A DNA stretch of 10,024 nt from Candidatus Methylarchaceae archaeon HK01M (GTDB lineage Archaea; Thermoproteota; Nitrososphaeria; Nitrososphaerales; JACAEJ01), in contig JAKLZD010000084.1 in the NCBI GenBank assembly GCA_024256245.1, forward strand, positions 1 through 10,024, in the 5' to 3' direction. The position numbers and the translations under genes were made by a program. Position 1 is the first letter of the stretch. Every line of letters starts with the position of its first letter. Positions 1 through 6,164 of the stretch are shown piece by piece. The notes below the pieces were generated by a model, which saw only the letters and a list, made by a program, of their open reading frames with translations, was not told the origin of the DNA and did not search any database.

Positions 1-397
1 GGTCTTCTTCCAATCCCTTAGCGAGCTTATCTAGATCCACTTTAAGCCCTTCTAATCTCTGCATAAATTTCACATTAGATGAAATCCTAAACTTCATAGC
101 ATCGGGATTGGATTTGATGAAAGCACAGTAAGGCAATACCTGAGGTATTGCTTCTATCCCTGTGATCACATTACTTAGCTCAACTATTACTGGTCTTAAA
201 TCAGGCATGTCCAACCCCCATATGCGCTCCTCTGTACCATCAGATGTTTCTATTTTATTGTCCAAAAGGGCTACATCTCCCAATATCCTTTCATTTGCCA
301 TTATGAAATTTCTTAGCTCTGCTACTGCTACCTTTTCAGGTTCTCTTTTTATTTCGAGTATCTGACCATCAGGTCCAATTTTGTAAAGCTCAACCAT
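1..397 (-). CDS. Hypothetical protein, possible degenerate NucS/DUF91-like nuclease fold (5' part, runs off left edge)
   Basis: An open minus-strand frame starts at ATG 397-395 and runs off the window after 132 codons, so the C-terminal part is missing. The protein starts MVELYKIGPDGQ and is soluble. Residues 35-100 read like the central sheet of a PD-(D/E)xK nuclease or NucS/DUF91-type domain: a strand at 56-63 ending in Asp63, then PVIVELSN at 69-76, then a helix with a PQVLPY turn (85-90). The usual E-x-K is E-L-S here (Glu73, Ser75), so the catalytic lysine is absent and nuclease activity is doubtful. Residues 108-132 look helical and charged. No strong ribosome binding site is seen; GGTG and GGAG lie 7-17 bases upstream, and GTG 400 could also be the start. 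Presence of a gene is fairly sure; the fold assignment is inference from pattern only. Confidence 0.7.
   Translation of the reverse strand, partial: MVELYKIGPDGQILEIKREPEKVAVAELRNFIMANERILGDVALLDNKIETSDGTEERIWGLDMPDLRPVIVELSNVITGIEAIPQVLPYCAFIKSNPDAMKFRISSNVKFMQRLEGLKVDLDKLAKGLEED
134..152. repeat. Perfect 19-base inverted repeat inside the left-edge gene
   Basis: GCAATACCT and AGGTATTGC are perfect 9-base arms around a single central base. On the coding (minus) strand it spans codons for AIPQVL, so it may be chance within coding sequence, but the arms are long for that. Confidence 0.6.
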
Positions 398-428
398 CAC
401 TACACACCTACACTCCCTTTGTTCGCCT

Positions 429-483
429 TGAATTTATTGATCGTTGTCTGAATTTCTTGATAATTACCTTTGAATTTATTGAT
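429..483. repeat. Three direct repeats of 13 bases, spaced 20 and 22 bases
   Basis: TGAATTTATTGAT occurs at 429-441 and 471-483, with a one-mismatch copy (TGAATTTCTTGAT) at 449-461. Start-to-start distances are 20 and 22 bases, about two helical turns, so all copies face the same side of the DNA. They lie over and just after the predicted transcription start of the left-edge gene. This is the arrangement expected of operator sites for a repressor, but the regulator is unknown. Confidence 0.5.
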
Positions 484-484
484 T

Positions 485-510
485 ATTATAAAAGATATTT
501 TTATAAATTA
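485..510 (-). promoter_or_regulatory. Archaeal TATA box(es) for the left-edge gene
   Basis: Read on the minus strand this is ATTTATAAAAAT (508-497) followed by CTTTTATAAT (494-485), both good matches to an archaeal TATA element. Transcription would begin about 25 bases downstream, near 465-480, giving a leader of roughly 70-80 bases before ATG 397. Which of the two elements is used cannot be told. Confidence 0.5.
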
Positions 511-550
511 TCTTTAATCCTTTGAAATCGATAGGTTAAAAGTCACCCAC

Positions 551-571
551 CTTATTCGAGCAGGGAATAAG
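551..571. repeat. Inverted repeat, possible hairpin
   Basis: CTTATTC (551-557) and GAATAAG (565-571) are perfect 7-base arms around a 7-base loop. A run of seven T follows on the plus strand at about 591-597, too far away for a classic intrinsic terminator and with no plus-strand gene before it. It lies between two minus-strand genes, so it could be a 3' structure of the flavodoxin transcript. Confidence 0.3.
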
Positions 572-846
572 CTAAGCTCCCACACCCAATTTTTTTACCG
601 AAATAACGAAAGTACTCTTACAATGCTTCAGAATCTTCCAAAAACACAAATAACCTTCCTTTTTTCTTCAACCATCAGAAACACTTTCTCAAAAACCTCC
701 TAGCACTTACAGGATAAAATTTTACCCTTTTTCTATCTCTTCTAATGACCAACAAGTAAAGTAAAGTTTTATCTTGTATGTGAGAAGAACTCGGTAAGGC
801 AAATTTGTAAAGAGTTGTTGTTGAATAAATGACAAAGGTTATTCTA

Positions 847-1407
847 TTATTGTCTAGCCTTCATAGCGAGTTCCTTAGCCCAAATGCGAATCTCATCCCA
901 ATCACGCAAATCATAAACGCCAGGCTCTATCTCTTTGAAACCGTCTTTTTCAAGAAGCGGCTTGAGAAATCCCATAGCTTTACGTTCAAAGAAGCCCATC
1001 TTGTTATAATCGATGACTCCGCCGAAGAAACCCATCGTTATTGGTTTGAGGCCATACTTTGCCACTATGTCCTCCGCGAGTTTGCGTGAACTGCAAATTC
1101 CACCTTCCTCTGTTTTTCCTTCTCTTTCAACAAACGTTTTCATCGAAGAGACAAACAAAGCCAGCTTTTTTTGGTCGAATTCTTTCTGGAAATTCCTTAG
1201 AAAATCATCTGCCTCGCTAACCCATTTACCCATCCTTATGCCGCTGCCGACAACAATTAAGTTATATTCTGAGATATCTTTGATTTTTTCTTCTTTTACG
1301 TTTACTACCTTTACATCGAACCCCTTCCCCTGGAGTATTTTGCCTATTTCCTCTGAGGTTCCAGCAGTTGCTCCATATCGTGTGCCGAATGCAATTAACG
1401 CTTTCAA
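847..1407 (-). CDS. Flavodoxin-domain protein, HemG (protoporphyrinogen oxidase)-like
   Basis: The protein has a flavodoxin fold and probably carries FMN in the cytoplasm. The phosphate-binding loop is in TRYGATAGTSEEIG near the N-terminus, VVGSGIRMGKW forms the second flavin loop, and FFGGVIDYNKMGFFERKAM near residue 130 matches the HemG-like branch (Flavodoxin_5). Family members transfer electrons, and in some bacteria oxidise protoporphyrinogen; no haem genes are in view, so the substrate is open. The longest frame starts at TTG 1434, but a TATA box at 1439-1450 puts the transcript start near 1420, after that codon. TTG 1407 gives MKALIAFGTRYG, the usual flavodoxin N-terminus, and 186 residues, which is normal length. 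The gene stands alone on the minus strand, with a leader of only about a dozen bases. Family is sure; exact role is not. Confidence 0.88.
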   Translation of the reverse strand: MKALIAFGTRYGATAGTSEEIGKILQGKGFDVKVVNVKEEKIKDISEYNLIVVGSGIRMGKWVSEADDFLRNFQKEFDQKKLALFVSSMKTFVEREGKTEEGGICSSRKLAEDIVAKYGLKPITMGFFGGVIDYNKMGFFERKAMGFLKPLLEKDGFKEIEPGVYDLRDWDEIRIWAKELAMKARQ

Positions 1408-1438
1408 AGTTTTTACCAAAACGATAGTTTTCAATTGA

Positions 1439-1450
1439 ATTTATAAATAT
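1439..1450 (-). promoter_or_regulatory. TATA box of the flavodoxin-like gene
   Basis: The minus strand reads ATATTTATAAAT, centred near 1445. A start site about 25 bases downstream falls near 1420, so translation should begin at TTG 1407 rather than at TTG 1434. Confidence 0.55.
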
Positions 1451-1534
1451 AGGCTTGAGATGTGCGCCAGTAAAAAAGCATACGCGTATAAACCGTAAAA
1501 AAAGCAAAATAACTATAAGGTAAAGCGGCGAAAA

Positions 1535-1618
1535 ATGCTATATATGAAAATCGATAGTCTAGTCGTAGGAATAACTGTCATGATTTTCGGAGCAATCTTG
1601 TTTGCTGATGCCGTATAG
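1535..1618 (+). CDS. Possible 27-residue single-membrane-segment peptide
   Basis: The frame runs from ATG 1535 to TAG 1616-1618. Residues 8-25 (LVVGITVMIFGAILFADA) form one hydrophobic segment, after a short N-terminus containing a lysine. AAGGT lies 13 bases upstream, a poor fit for a ribosome binding site. I do not recognise it. It could be a genuine small membrane protein, a gene remnant, or chance; composition is the only support. Confidence 0.25.
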   Translation: MLYMKIDSLVVGITVMIFGAILFADAV

Positions 1619-1645
1619 ACCACCTATTAACCAGCCAACCAGTTG

Positions 1646-1777
1646 CTATCTACCAACGATCACAACTACAGCTGCTGCAGCGATGATCGCGATAGTGGTC
1701 ATATAAAGTCCTAAAGTAGCCCCTATACTTAAAATTAAGTTGATTGCAAAATCTTTCGAGTTACCTACTTCATTCAA
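1646..1777 (-). CDS. Possible 43-residue small membrane protein or gene remnant
   Basis: From TTG 1777 to the TAG at 1648-1646 the frame encodes a polar start (NEVGNSKD) followed by a long hydrophobic stretch rich in Ile, Ala and Val, ending in VVVIVGR. The frame stays open for about 30 more codons upstream of the TTG, but without ATG or GTG, so the gene may have lost its start. A TATA-like TTAATATAAAAGG lies near 1863-1875 on the minus strand, compatible with transcription through it. The product is not recognised. A decayed gene is as likely as a functional one. Confidence 0.28.
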   Translation of the reverse strand: MNEVGNSKDFAINLILSIGATLGLYMTTIAIIAAAAVVVIVGR

Positions 1778-1786
1778 AGCCCTGGC

Positions 1787-1918
1787 ATGGACAGTATGGC
1801 CACTGTTGATTTTGAAGGCATTAATATCTTTACTCTGATGAATTATATGAGAGACGCTCAGCCTTTTATATTAATCGAGATTTTTTTGATAGGTACTACT
1901 ATAGGTTTTGTTTTATGA
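1787..1918 (+). CDS. Possible 43-residue protein with C-terminal hydrophobic segment
   Basis: The frame from ATG 1787 to TGA 1916-1918 gives a polar N-terminus followed by a hydrophobic end (PFILIEIFLIGTTIGFVL). It ends eight bases before the stop of the convergent tldD. No ribosome binding site or clear TATA box precedes it, and its sequence overlaps the upstream open extension of the minus-strand frame 1646-1777, so both cannot easily be real. Not recognised. Confidence 0.2.
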   Translation: MDSMATVDFEGINIFTLMNYMRDAQPFILIEIFLIGTTIGFVL

Positions 1919-1925
1919 GATTTGA

Positions 1926-3236
1926 TCAAAGACAAAATATGCCATCAATCCTTATGTGAGGGCCCCCTTCTGAGATGCAGAAACCTTTCTCCACATTAGG
2001 GCGTAAAGTAGCCAACTTCCCTATAGCATCGATCCTTTGAATGGCGTTTTGAATACTATCGGCCACCTTTAAATGTTTAATAGGCGTCTTCAGCTCTTTT
2101 TTATGTATGAGATAAGCTATCTCAGGGATCAATTCAAATTTGCCATCCGATGTGTCTACTTCGGCCCTCACCAGTCCTCTCACATATATACCGTTTCTTG
2201 TATCTTCGAATATCTCTTTTAATCTCCAATCAGATGATCCTATGTATATATTGCTGACAGTAGGGCGGGGCATATGAGTGATTCCGTGGGCGTTTCCAGG
2301 AATTTCACCTTCTCTTGCAGTGAGCCTTGTATGCAATAATCCTATCTCCCCCCTCTTAAGGAGTGTCTTCCTTACTCCTCTGACACCTTCATCATCCCAT
2401 GTAAAGGATCCATAAGCTCCAGGGATCATAGGATTGTCCTCTATTAAGAGATCTTCGCACATGTTCAAGTTTTTGAACAATTTTTCCTGAGAGACATCAG
2501 CCTCTAAAAGATGAGCTATCTCATGAGCTAGGGCCCCTGCAGCTTCGCTATCGAATACAACTTTAAAACCTCTACCTCTCTCAAGGGGTGATAAAAGCTT
2601 CGCTTCGAGCATATCCTTTGCCCTTGAAACTAGATCATTAAGGATACGATCCCAATCGCGCCCTTCTAAGATCTCCAATCCCCCTTTGCCACCCAATATA
2701 CGGCTTGCAAAACCTAGCAAAATCTCTCTAACTACAAGGTAAATTGTGAGATCGGTAAAGGGAACACTCTCTTCGATATAAGTACCCTCAGATGTGATTA
2801 GGGTAGAATCGATATGGTAATGAGATAGTATGAGCTCAGACCTTTCATACAAGGCACCTAACCTTGCCCTTAGTTCATTTCTGATGTCTAGAAGAAGTTT
2901 ATTGGCTTCTTCTATGTTGAATTCCTTTCTTTCGGGATATTTAACTTGCCCTACCTCAGGCTTTACAGGGTATAAATTCACACTTCCTTTTGCTACTCTA
3001 GCCTGTTTTAGAGCCAACCTGGAGACCATCTCTGCATGCTGGCCATCGATTTTGCTCTTACTGGCCACACCATAGCCTTTATCGATAACGCGGCAGACGA
3101 TCTTCTCTGAAGAATTTTCTAAGACCTCCGAGGATTCTGGTCTAAGTGCTACTTGAGTCTCTTTACACTTTACCATCTTGAAGTCTGAGTATCTTGCCTT
3201 TGGTATCATTCTGACAATTCTTCGAAGGTTTTTCAT
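1926..3236 (-). CDS. tldD: TldD/PmbA-family zinc metalloprotease (TldD-type subunit)
   Basis: This 436-residue protein matches the TldD half of the TldD/TldE (PmbA) protease, which cleaves unfolded or modified peptides in the cytoplasm inside a closed chamber. The N-terminal domain begins with KARYSDFK at residues 13-20, like the family's RYAD start. The metal site is HEIAHLLEAD at 238-247, and Cys420 in FCISEGGPHIRI is the likely third zinc ligand. Other family signatures are FDSEAAGALAHE (228-239), DDEGV (281-285) and RPTVSNIYIG (324-333). Here the motif is HExxH, one residue shorter than the HExxxH of E. coli TldD. The length is normal. No PmbA/TldE partner gene is in the window. ATG 3236 has no clear ribosome binding site; ATG at codon 10 is a possible alternative. 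The gene is divergent from thi4, sharing 116 bases. Confidence 0.92.
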   Translation of the reverse strand: MKNLRRIVRMIPKARYSDFKMVKCKETQVALRPESSEVLENSSEKIVCRVIDKGYGVASKSKIDGQHAEMVSRLALKQARVAKGSVNLYPVKPEVGQVKYPERKEFNIEEANKLLLDIRNELRARLGALYERSELILSHYHIDSTLITSEGTYIEESVPFTDLTIYLVVREILLGFASRILGGKGGLEILEGRDWDRILNDLVSRAKDMLEAKLLSPLERGRGFKVVFDSEAAGALAHEIAHLLEADVSQEKLFKNLNMCEDLLIEDNPMIPGAYGSFTWDDEGVRGVRKTLLKRGEIGLLHTRLTAREGEIPGNAHGITHMPRPTVSNIYIGSSDWRLKEIFEDTRNGIYVRGLVRAEVDTSDGKFELIPEIAYLIHKKELKTPIKHLKVADSIQNAIQRIDAIGKLATLRPNVEKGFCISEGGPHIRIDGIFCL

Positions 3237-3300
3237 TTCATGATATCATTTGGTAAAAAGTCAGATATTAATCCTATGCTTCCCTTCCATTATTATCAAT

Positions 3301-3316
3301 ATTAATTTTAAAGCTT
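3301..3316 (+). promoter_or_regulatory. TATA-like element in the tldD/thi4 divergent region
   Basis: ATTAATTTTAAAGC carries TTTTAAAG at 3306-3313, about 40 bases before the thi4 start, giving a transcript start near 3335 and a leader of about 18 bases that includes the GGAG site at 3342-3345. The same A/T block read on the minus strand (CTTTAAAATTAAT) could serve tldD with a leader of about 45 bases. Confidence 0.4.
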
Positions 3317-3352
3317 AATAAGTCGATCAATGAGAGTTCTTGGAGAAGGGGG

Positions 3353-4141
3353 TTGTTAGACGATATTAAATCTGTAGATGAGACATTGATCACAAGGACC
3401 ATCATACAGAAAGCTGCAGAGGACTGGGTCAAATTTTCAGAGTGTGATGTGATAGTTGTAGGAGCTGGTCCTGCTGGACTTACAGCTTCCATCTACCTTG
3501 CAAGAAGTGGTTTAAAGACTCTAGTTTTAGAGAGGAGGCTATCCTTTGGGGGAGGCATAGGAGGCGGTGGAATGGGATTGCATAAACTGGTCATTGAGCA
3601 ACCTGCAGATGAAATATTGAGGGAAGTTGGTTGCAGATTGGAGATGGTTGAGGATGGCGTTTATGTAGTAGATACGGCAGCCATGATAGCAAAACTATCA
3701 ACAGGAGCAATAGATTCTGGCGCAAAGATCATTCTTGGTATTACTGTAGATGATGTCATCTTCAGAAGCTCTCCTATAAAGATATTTGGCGTAGTAGTAC
3801 AATGGACATCTGTTATAATGTCTGGCCTTCATGTCGACCCTCTTCCAATTCGATCAAAAGCTGTCATAGACTGTACAGGTCACGATGCCGAAGTGCTTTC
3901 TGTAATATCGCGCAAGATCCCTGAACTCAATATAATGATCCCTGGAGAGAAGTCTATGTGGGCAGATATGGCGGAGAGATCGACTGTTGAGAAAACTGGA
4001 GAAGTCTGCCCCGGTCTTTACGCTGCAGGTATGGCGGTAGCCGCTCTTTACCAGACACCGAGAATGGGCCCCCTCTTTGGAGGCATGCTACTCTCAGGGA
4101 GAAAGGTTGCTGAACTTTTAATAAAGAAGATAAAATCATAA
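3353..4141 (+). CDS. thi4: Thiamine thiazole synthase Thi4, archaeal sulfide-using type
   Basis: The enzyme builds the ADP-thiazole precursor of thiamine from NAD, glycine and a sulfur source in the cytoplasm. The N-terminal dinucleotide-binding motif is VVGAGPAGLTASIYLARSG (residues 35-53), followed by Glu60 and the glycine-rich FGGGIGGGGMGLHKL (65-79), a Thi4 hallmark. The catalytic loop reads SGLHVDPLPI, with His160 where yeast Thi4 has the sacrificial Cys205. Thi4 proteins with His here, such as that of Methanocaldococcus jannaschii, take sulfide from solution and turn over repeatedly, so this should be a true catalyst needing free sulfide and iron. The C-terminal flavin-site segment AAGMAVAALYQTPRMGPLFGGMLLSGR is intact. 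Length (262) is normal. TTG 3353 is chosen because GGAG sits seven bases upstream and no in-frame ATG is near. Older annotations of such proteins as ribose-1,5-bisphosphate isomerase are a known confusion. Confidence 0.95.
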   Translation: MLDDIKSVDETLITRTIIQKAAEDWVKFSECDVIVVGAGPAGLTASIYLARSGLKTLVLERRLSFGGGIGGGGMGLHKLVIEQPADEILREVGCRLEMVEDGVYVVDTAAMIAKLSTGAIDSGAKIILGITVDDVIFRSSPIKIFGVVVQWTSVIMSGLHVDPLPIRSKAVIDCTGHDAEVLSVISRKIPELNIMIPGEKSMWADMAERSTVEKTGEVCPGLYAAGMAVAALYQTPRMGPLFGGMLLSGRKVAELLIKKIKS

Positions 4142-4340
4142 AATTATCAGCCTTTTCTACAAAAGTAATAGATTATTGAAAACCCTGGCTAACATTATAG
4201 GACGGCCTGTAGGTCTCTTCCTAAGTGTTATAACCTTTCAAGTCCTTAATCAATCTCGAATAAAAGAATACGATGCAACTATCCACAGTATAATTCCCTT
4301 TGTCCTCTTCTCGGGAGCTTGAATACTCACACTTAGACAT

Positions 4341-4350
4341 ATATTTATAA
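4341..4350 (+). promoter_or_regulatory. TATA box of the 144-residue unknown gene
   Basis: ATATTTATAA is centred near 4346, 37 bases before TTG 4383, which puts the transcript start near 4371 and leaves a leader of about 12 bases. This fits the absence of a ribosome binding site. Confidence 0.5.
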
Positions 4351-4382
4351 TCTAAAATTGAAGCAGATGGATATAAAGCAAG

Positions 4383-4817
4383 TTGAGTAGATTAGAGCTT
4401 TTTTACCATTTTAAGAAAATTTATCCAGAGTGCTCAAGGAAGGAGATAGAGGATCTTATCGAGGCTATAAAGGGAGATAAATACTGGAGCGTTCATCCTG
4501 AGCATAAGGATGCTATCTATGTAGTGGCTCTAACAAGAGCGAAGATTCCTAAAGCAGGTGGATTTCAAGCAGATGCTACATACTTGAAGAAAGTTACTAT
4601 ATCTCCTGAAGCTGCCAACTTCTCAAGGAGGGGCAGGGTCTTGTTAGCGGTCAAATATGGCCCGAATTATATAGGAAAAAGTGTGATAACTTGGTCGGCC
4701 TTTCTAAGATTGATGAATAAGAACCCGGATCCGATTTATAAGTTGGTCATTGAAGGTAAAATCCCATTCTTCATAAATAACAAGAATGTCTCAGCCATAA
4801 TCCGTCTATCTAACTAA
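4383..4817 (+). CDS. Hypothetical protein, 144 residues
   Basis: I do not recognise this protein. It starts at TTG 4383, the only start codon between an in-frame stop just upstream and the body of the protein, and there is no ribosome binding site, in keeping with a near-leaderless transcript. Residues 1-30 look helical and charged (FKKIYPECSRKEIEDLIEAI); the middle is mixed, with DAIYVVALTRAKIP and FQADATYLKKVTI suggesting strands; residues 90-120 carry ITWSAFLRLM; the end KIPFFINNKNVSAIIRLSN is strand-like. There is no membrane segment or signal peptide and only one cysteine. It lies between thi4 and the nicotinate phosphoribosyltransferase gene on the same strand, 241 bases after one and about 100 before the other, with its own TATA box. 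A link to thiamine or NAD metabolism is only a neighbourhood guess. Even composition and lack of stops support a real gene. Confidence 0.75.
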   Translation: MSRLELFYHFKKIYPECSRKEIEDLIEAIKGDKYWSVHPEHKDAIYVVALTRAKIPKAGGFQADATYLKKVTISPEAANFSRRGRVLLAVKYGPNYIGKSVITWSAFLRLMNKNPDPIYKLVIEGKIPFFINNKNVSAIIRLSN

Positions 4818-4921
4818 GAAAGCATAATAGCTAAGATTATCATACAGTATGTGAATAATTGTAAAATACTATTGGTATCGCCAAACTTAAATTCACTCGA
4901 TTTTTGATAGAGGGAATGGAC

Positions 4922-6148
4922 ATGAATGAAGGGAAAGACCTTTCAGATAGAACGTTCTGGCTAGCCAAAGAAGACGAAGTAAAAAGAGCAGAGACTACAG
5001 ATGTCTACTTCTTATATACACTTCGAGTCTTGGAGAAAAAAGGCCTTAACCCAAGGGTTGTGATGGAGGTCTATCTGAGAAATGTACCTTATCCAGATAG
5101 CTGGGGGGTTGTTACTGGGATCTATGAGGTAGCCAAGCTCTTGGAAGGTCTCCCATTGAACGTGAAAGCTATGGAGGAGGGGGAGGTATTCCTGACATCT
5201 CCAGAATCTGTAATCTACGAGCCTGTTCTTCAGATCGATGGCAGGTACAGAGACTTTGCCCAGTATGAAAACCCTATACTTGGTTTAATATGTATGTCTT
5301 CTGGTATATCTTCTAAGGCTGCAAGGGTTAAGATGTATGCAGGTGAGAAATTCGTATTCAGCTTTGGGACTCGAAGGGCGCACCCTATCCTAGCACCTAC
5401 TATTGAGAGGGCGACATTCATAGGAGGGTTCGATAGTGTTTCGAACATTTTAGGAGCGAAATTGATGGGAAAGAAACCAGTTGGTACAATGCCTCATGCT
5501 TTGATTCAATGCTTTGGAGATCAGGAGATTACATGGAAATCTTTCGATGAAGTAATGCCCCCCGAAGTTCCTCGTATAGCCCTTGTAGATACGTTCTCTG
5601 ATGAAAAGACGGAAGCCATTATGGCCTTTGAGGCTTTAGGCGATCGTCTATACGGCATAAGGCTTGATACGCCTCGCTCAAGAAGGGGAGACTGGAGGAA
5701 GATAATCGAAGAAGTGAGATGGGAGCTGAAGATAAGGGGAGCTGAAGATGTCAAGATATTCATATCAGGAGGCTTGGATGAAGATGTAATTCTTGAATTG
5801 GGAGATATCGTTGATGGCTTTGGCATAGGAACAAAAGTGAGCAATGCACCTACGTTCGATTTCAGCGCAAAGATAGTTGAGTTGATCGTAGGAGGTAGGG
5901 ACATATTCAGGGCGAAGAGGGGGGACATAGGAGGTAGAAAAGAAGTATATAGAAAGAAAGATAGTTTCGATGACATTATAACTTTTTACAAGAATCCAAA
6001 GCCAGAAGGGTACTATCCATTATTGAGTGATCTCATAGTAGATGGCAAGATAGTCAGAAACTTCAAGAACTTGGATGATATAAGAAACTCAGTCTTATCT
6101 AAGATCAAGATATTGAAGGAGACCAAGCCCAATCTGAGTTGGATATGA
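4922..6148 (+). CDS. pncB: Nicotinate phosphoribosyltransferase, archaeal type II
   Basis: The enzyme joins nicotinate to phosphoribosyl pyrophosphate, with ATP, to make nicotinate mononucleotide for NAD synthesis in the cytoplasm. Recognisable parts are AETTDVYFLYTL near the start (substrate entry helix), SFGTRRAHP (about 147-155), VGTMPHA (187-193), GIRLDTPRSRRGDW (245-258), IFISGGLDE (279-287) and DGFGIGTK (298-305), the phosphate-binding end of the barrel. These match the Thermoplasma acidophilum enzyme. The open frame extends back to TTG 4904, but GAGGGA at 4910-4915 lies seven bases before ATG 4922, so 4922 is preferred, giving 408 residues; ATG 4916 overlaps the site. The C-terminal domain (AKRGDIGGRKEVYRKKDSF onward) has no cysteine, although the T. 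acidophilum enzyme has a four-cysteine zinc-knuckle-like motif there. The catalytic core looks complete. Confidence 0.93.
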   Translation: MNEGKDLSDRTFWLAKEDEVKRAETTDVYFLYTLRVLEKKGLNPRVVMEVYLRNVPYPDSWGVVTGIYEVAKLLEGLPLNVKAMEEGEVFLTSPESVIYEPVLQIDGRYRDFAQYENPILGLICMSSGISSKAARVKMYAGEKFVFSFGTRRAHPILAPTIERATFIGGFDSVSNILGAKLMGKKPVGTMPHALIQCFGDQEITWKSFDEVMPPEVPRIALVDTFSDEKTEAIMAFEALGDRLYGIRLDTPRSRRGDWRKIIEEVRWELKIRGAEDVKIFISGGLDEDVILELGDIVDGFGIGTKVSNAPTFDFSAKIVELIVGGRDIFRAKRGDIGGRKEVYRKKDSFDDIITFYKNPKPEGYYPLLSDLIVDGKIVRNFKNLDDIRNSVLSKIKILKETKPNLSWI

Positions 6149-6164
6149 GTGTTCATAAACCTAA

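Larger units (their letters stand above)
398..846. other. Intergenic region of about 450 bases, no gene recognised
   Basis: This stretch separates two minus-strand genes. It holds the promoter and phased repeats of the left-edge gene (429-510), a short hairpin (551-571) and otherwise A/T-rich sequence. The minus strand has only very short open stretches, for example an 18-codon frame near 640-700, and none has a convincing start. I see no tRNA or CRISPR-like structure. Confidence 0.5.
1435..1925. other. Gap of about 490 bases without a convincing gene
   Basis: The gap lies between the flavodoxin promoter and the convergent end of tldD. It holds three small frames listed separately (1535-1618 +, 1646-1777 -, 1787-1918 +), all with a hydrophobic stretch. 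A roughly matching inverted pair, TAGACCACCTAT near 1617 and ATAGTGGTCATA near 1693, brackets the first part of the minus-strand frame. No RNA gene is recognised. Confidence 0.45.

Noticed and set aside
162..365. Plus-strand frame of 67 codons at the left edge
   Set aside because: It lies antisense to the left-edge gene, which has a TATA box and a better protein-like composition; this frame is rich in Ser and Leu as expected of an antisense shadow.
1013..1438. Plus-strand frame of 141 codons over the flavodoxin gene
   Set aside because: Antisense to a clearly recognisable flavodoxin-fold protein, with Ser/Pro-rich low-complexity composition.
4142..4382. Opposed small frames in the thi4-unknown gap: plus 4176-4322 (48 codons, TTG start, hydrophobic parts) and minus 4340-4221 (39 codons)
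   Set aside because: They overlap antisense, neither has a ribosome binding site, and the minus ATG abuts the TATA box so it could not be on a transcript from that box. Composition alone is not enough.
5521..5976. Minus-strand frame of 151 codons inside pncB
   Set aside because: Antisense shadow of conserved phosphoribosyltransferase motifs; rich in Ser and Pro.
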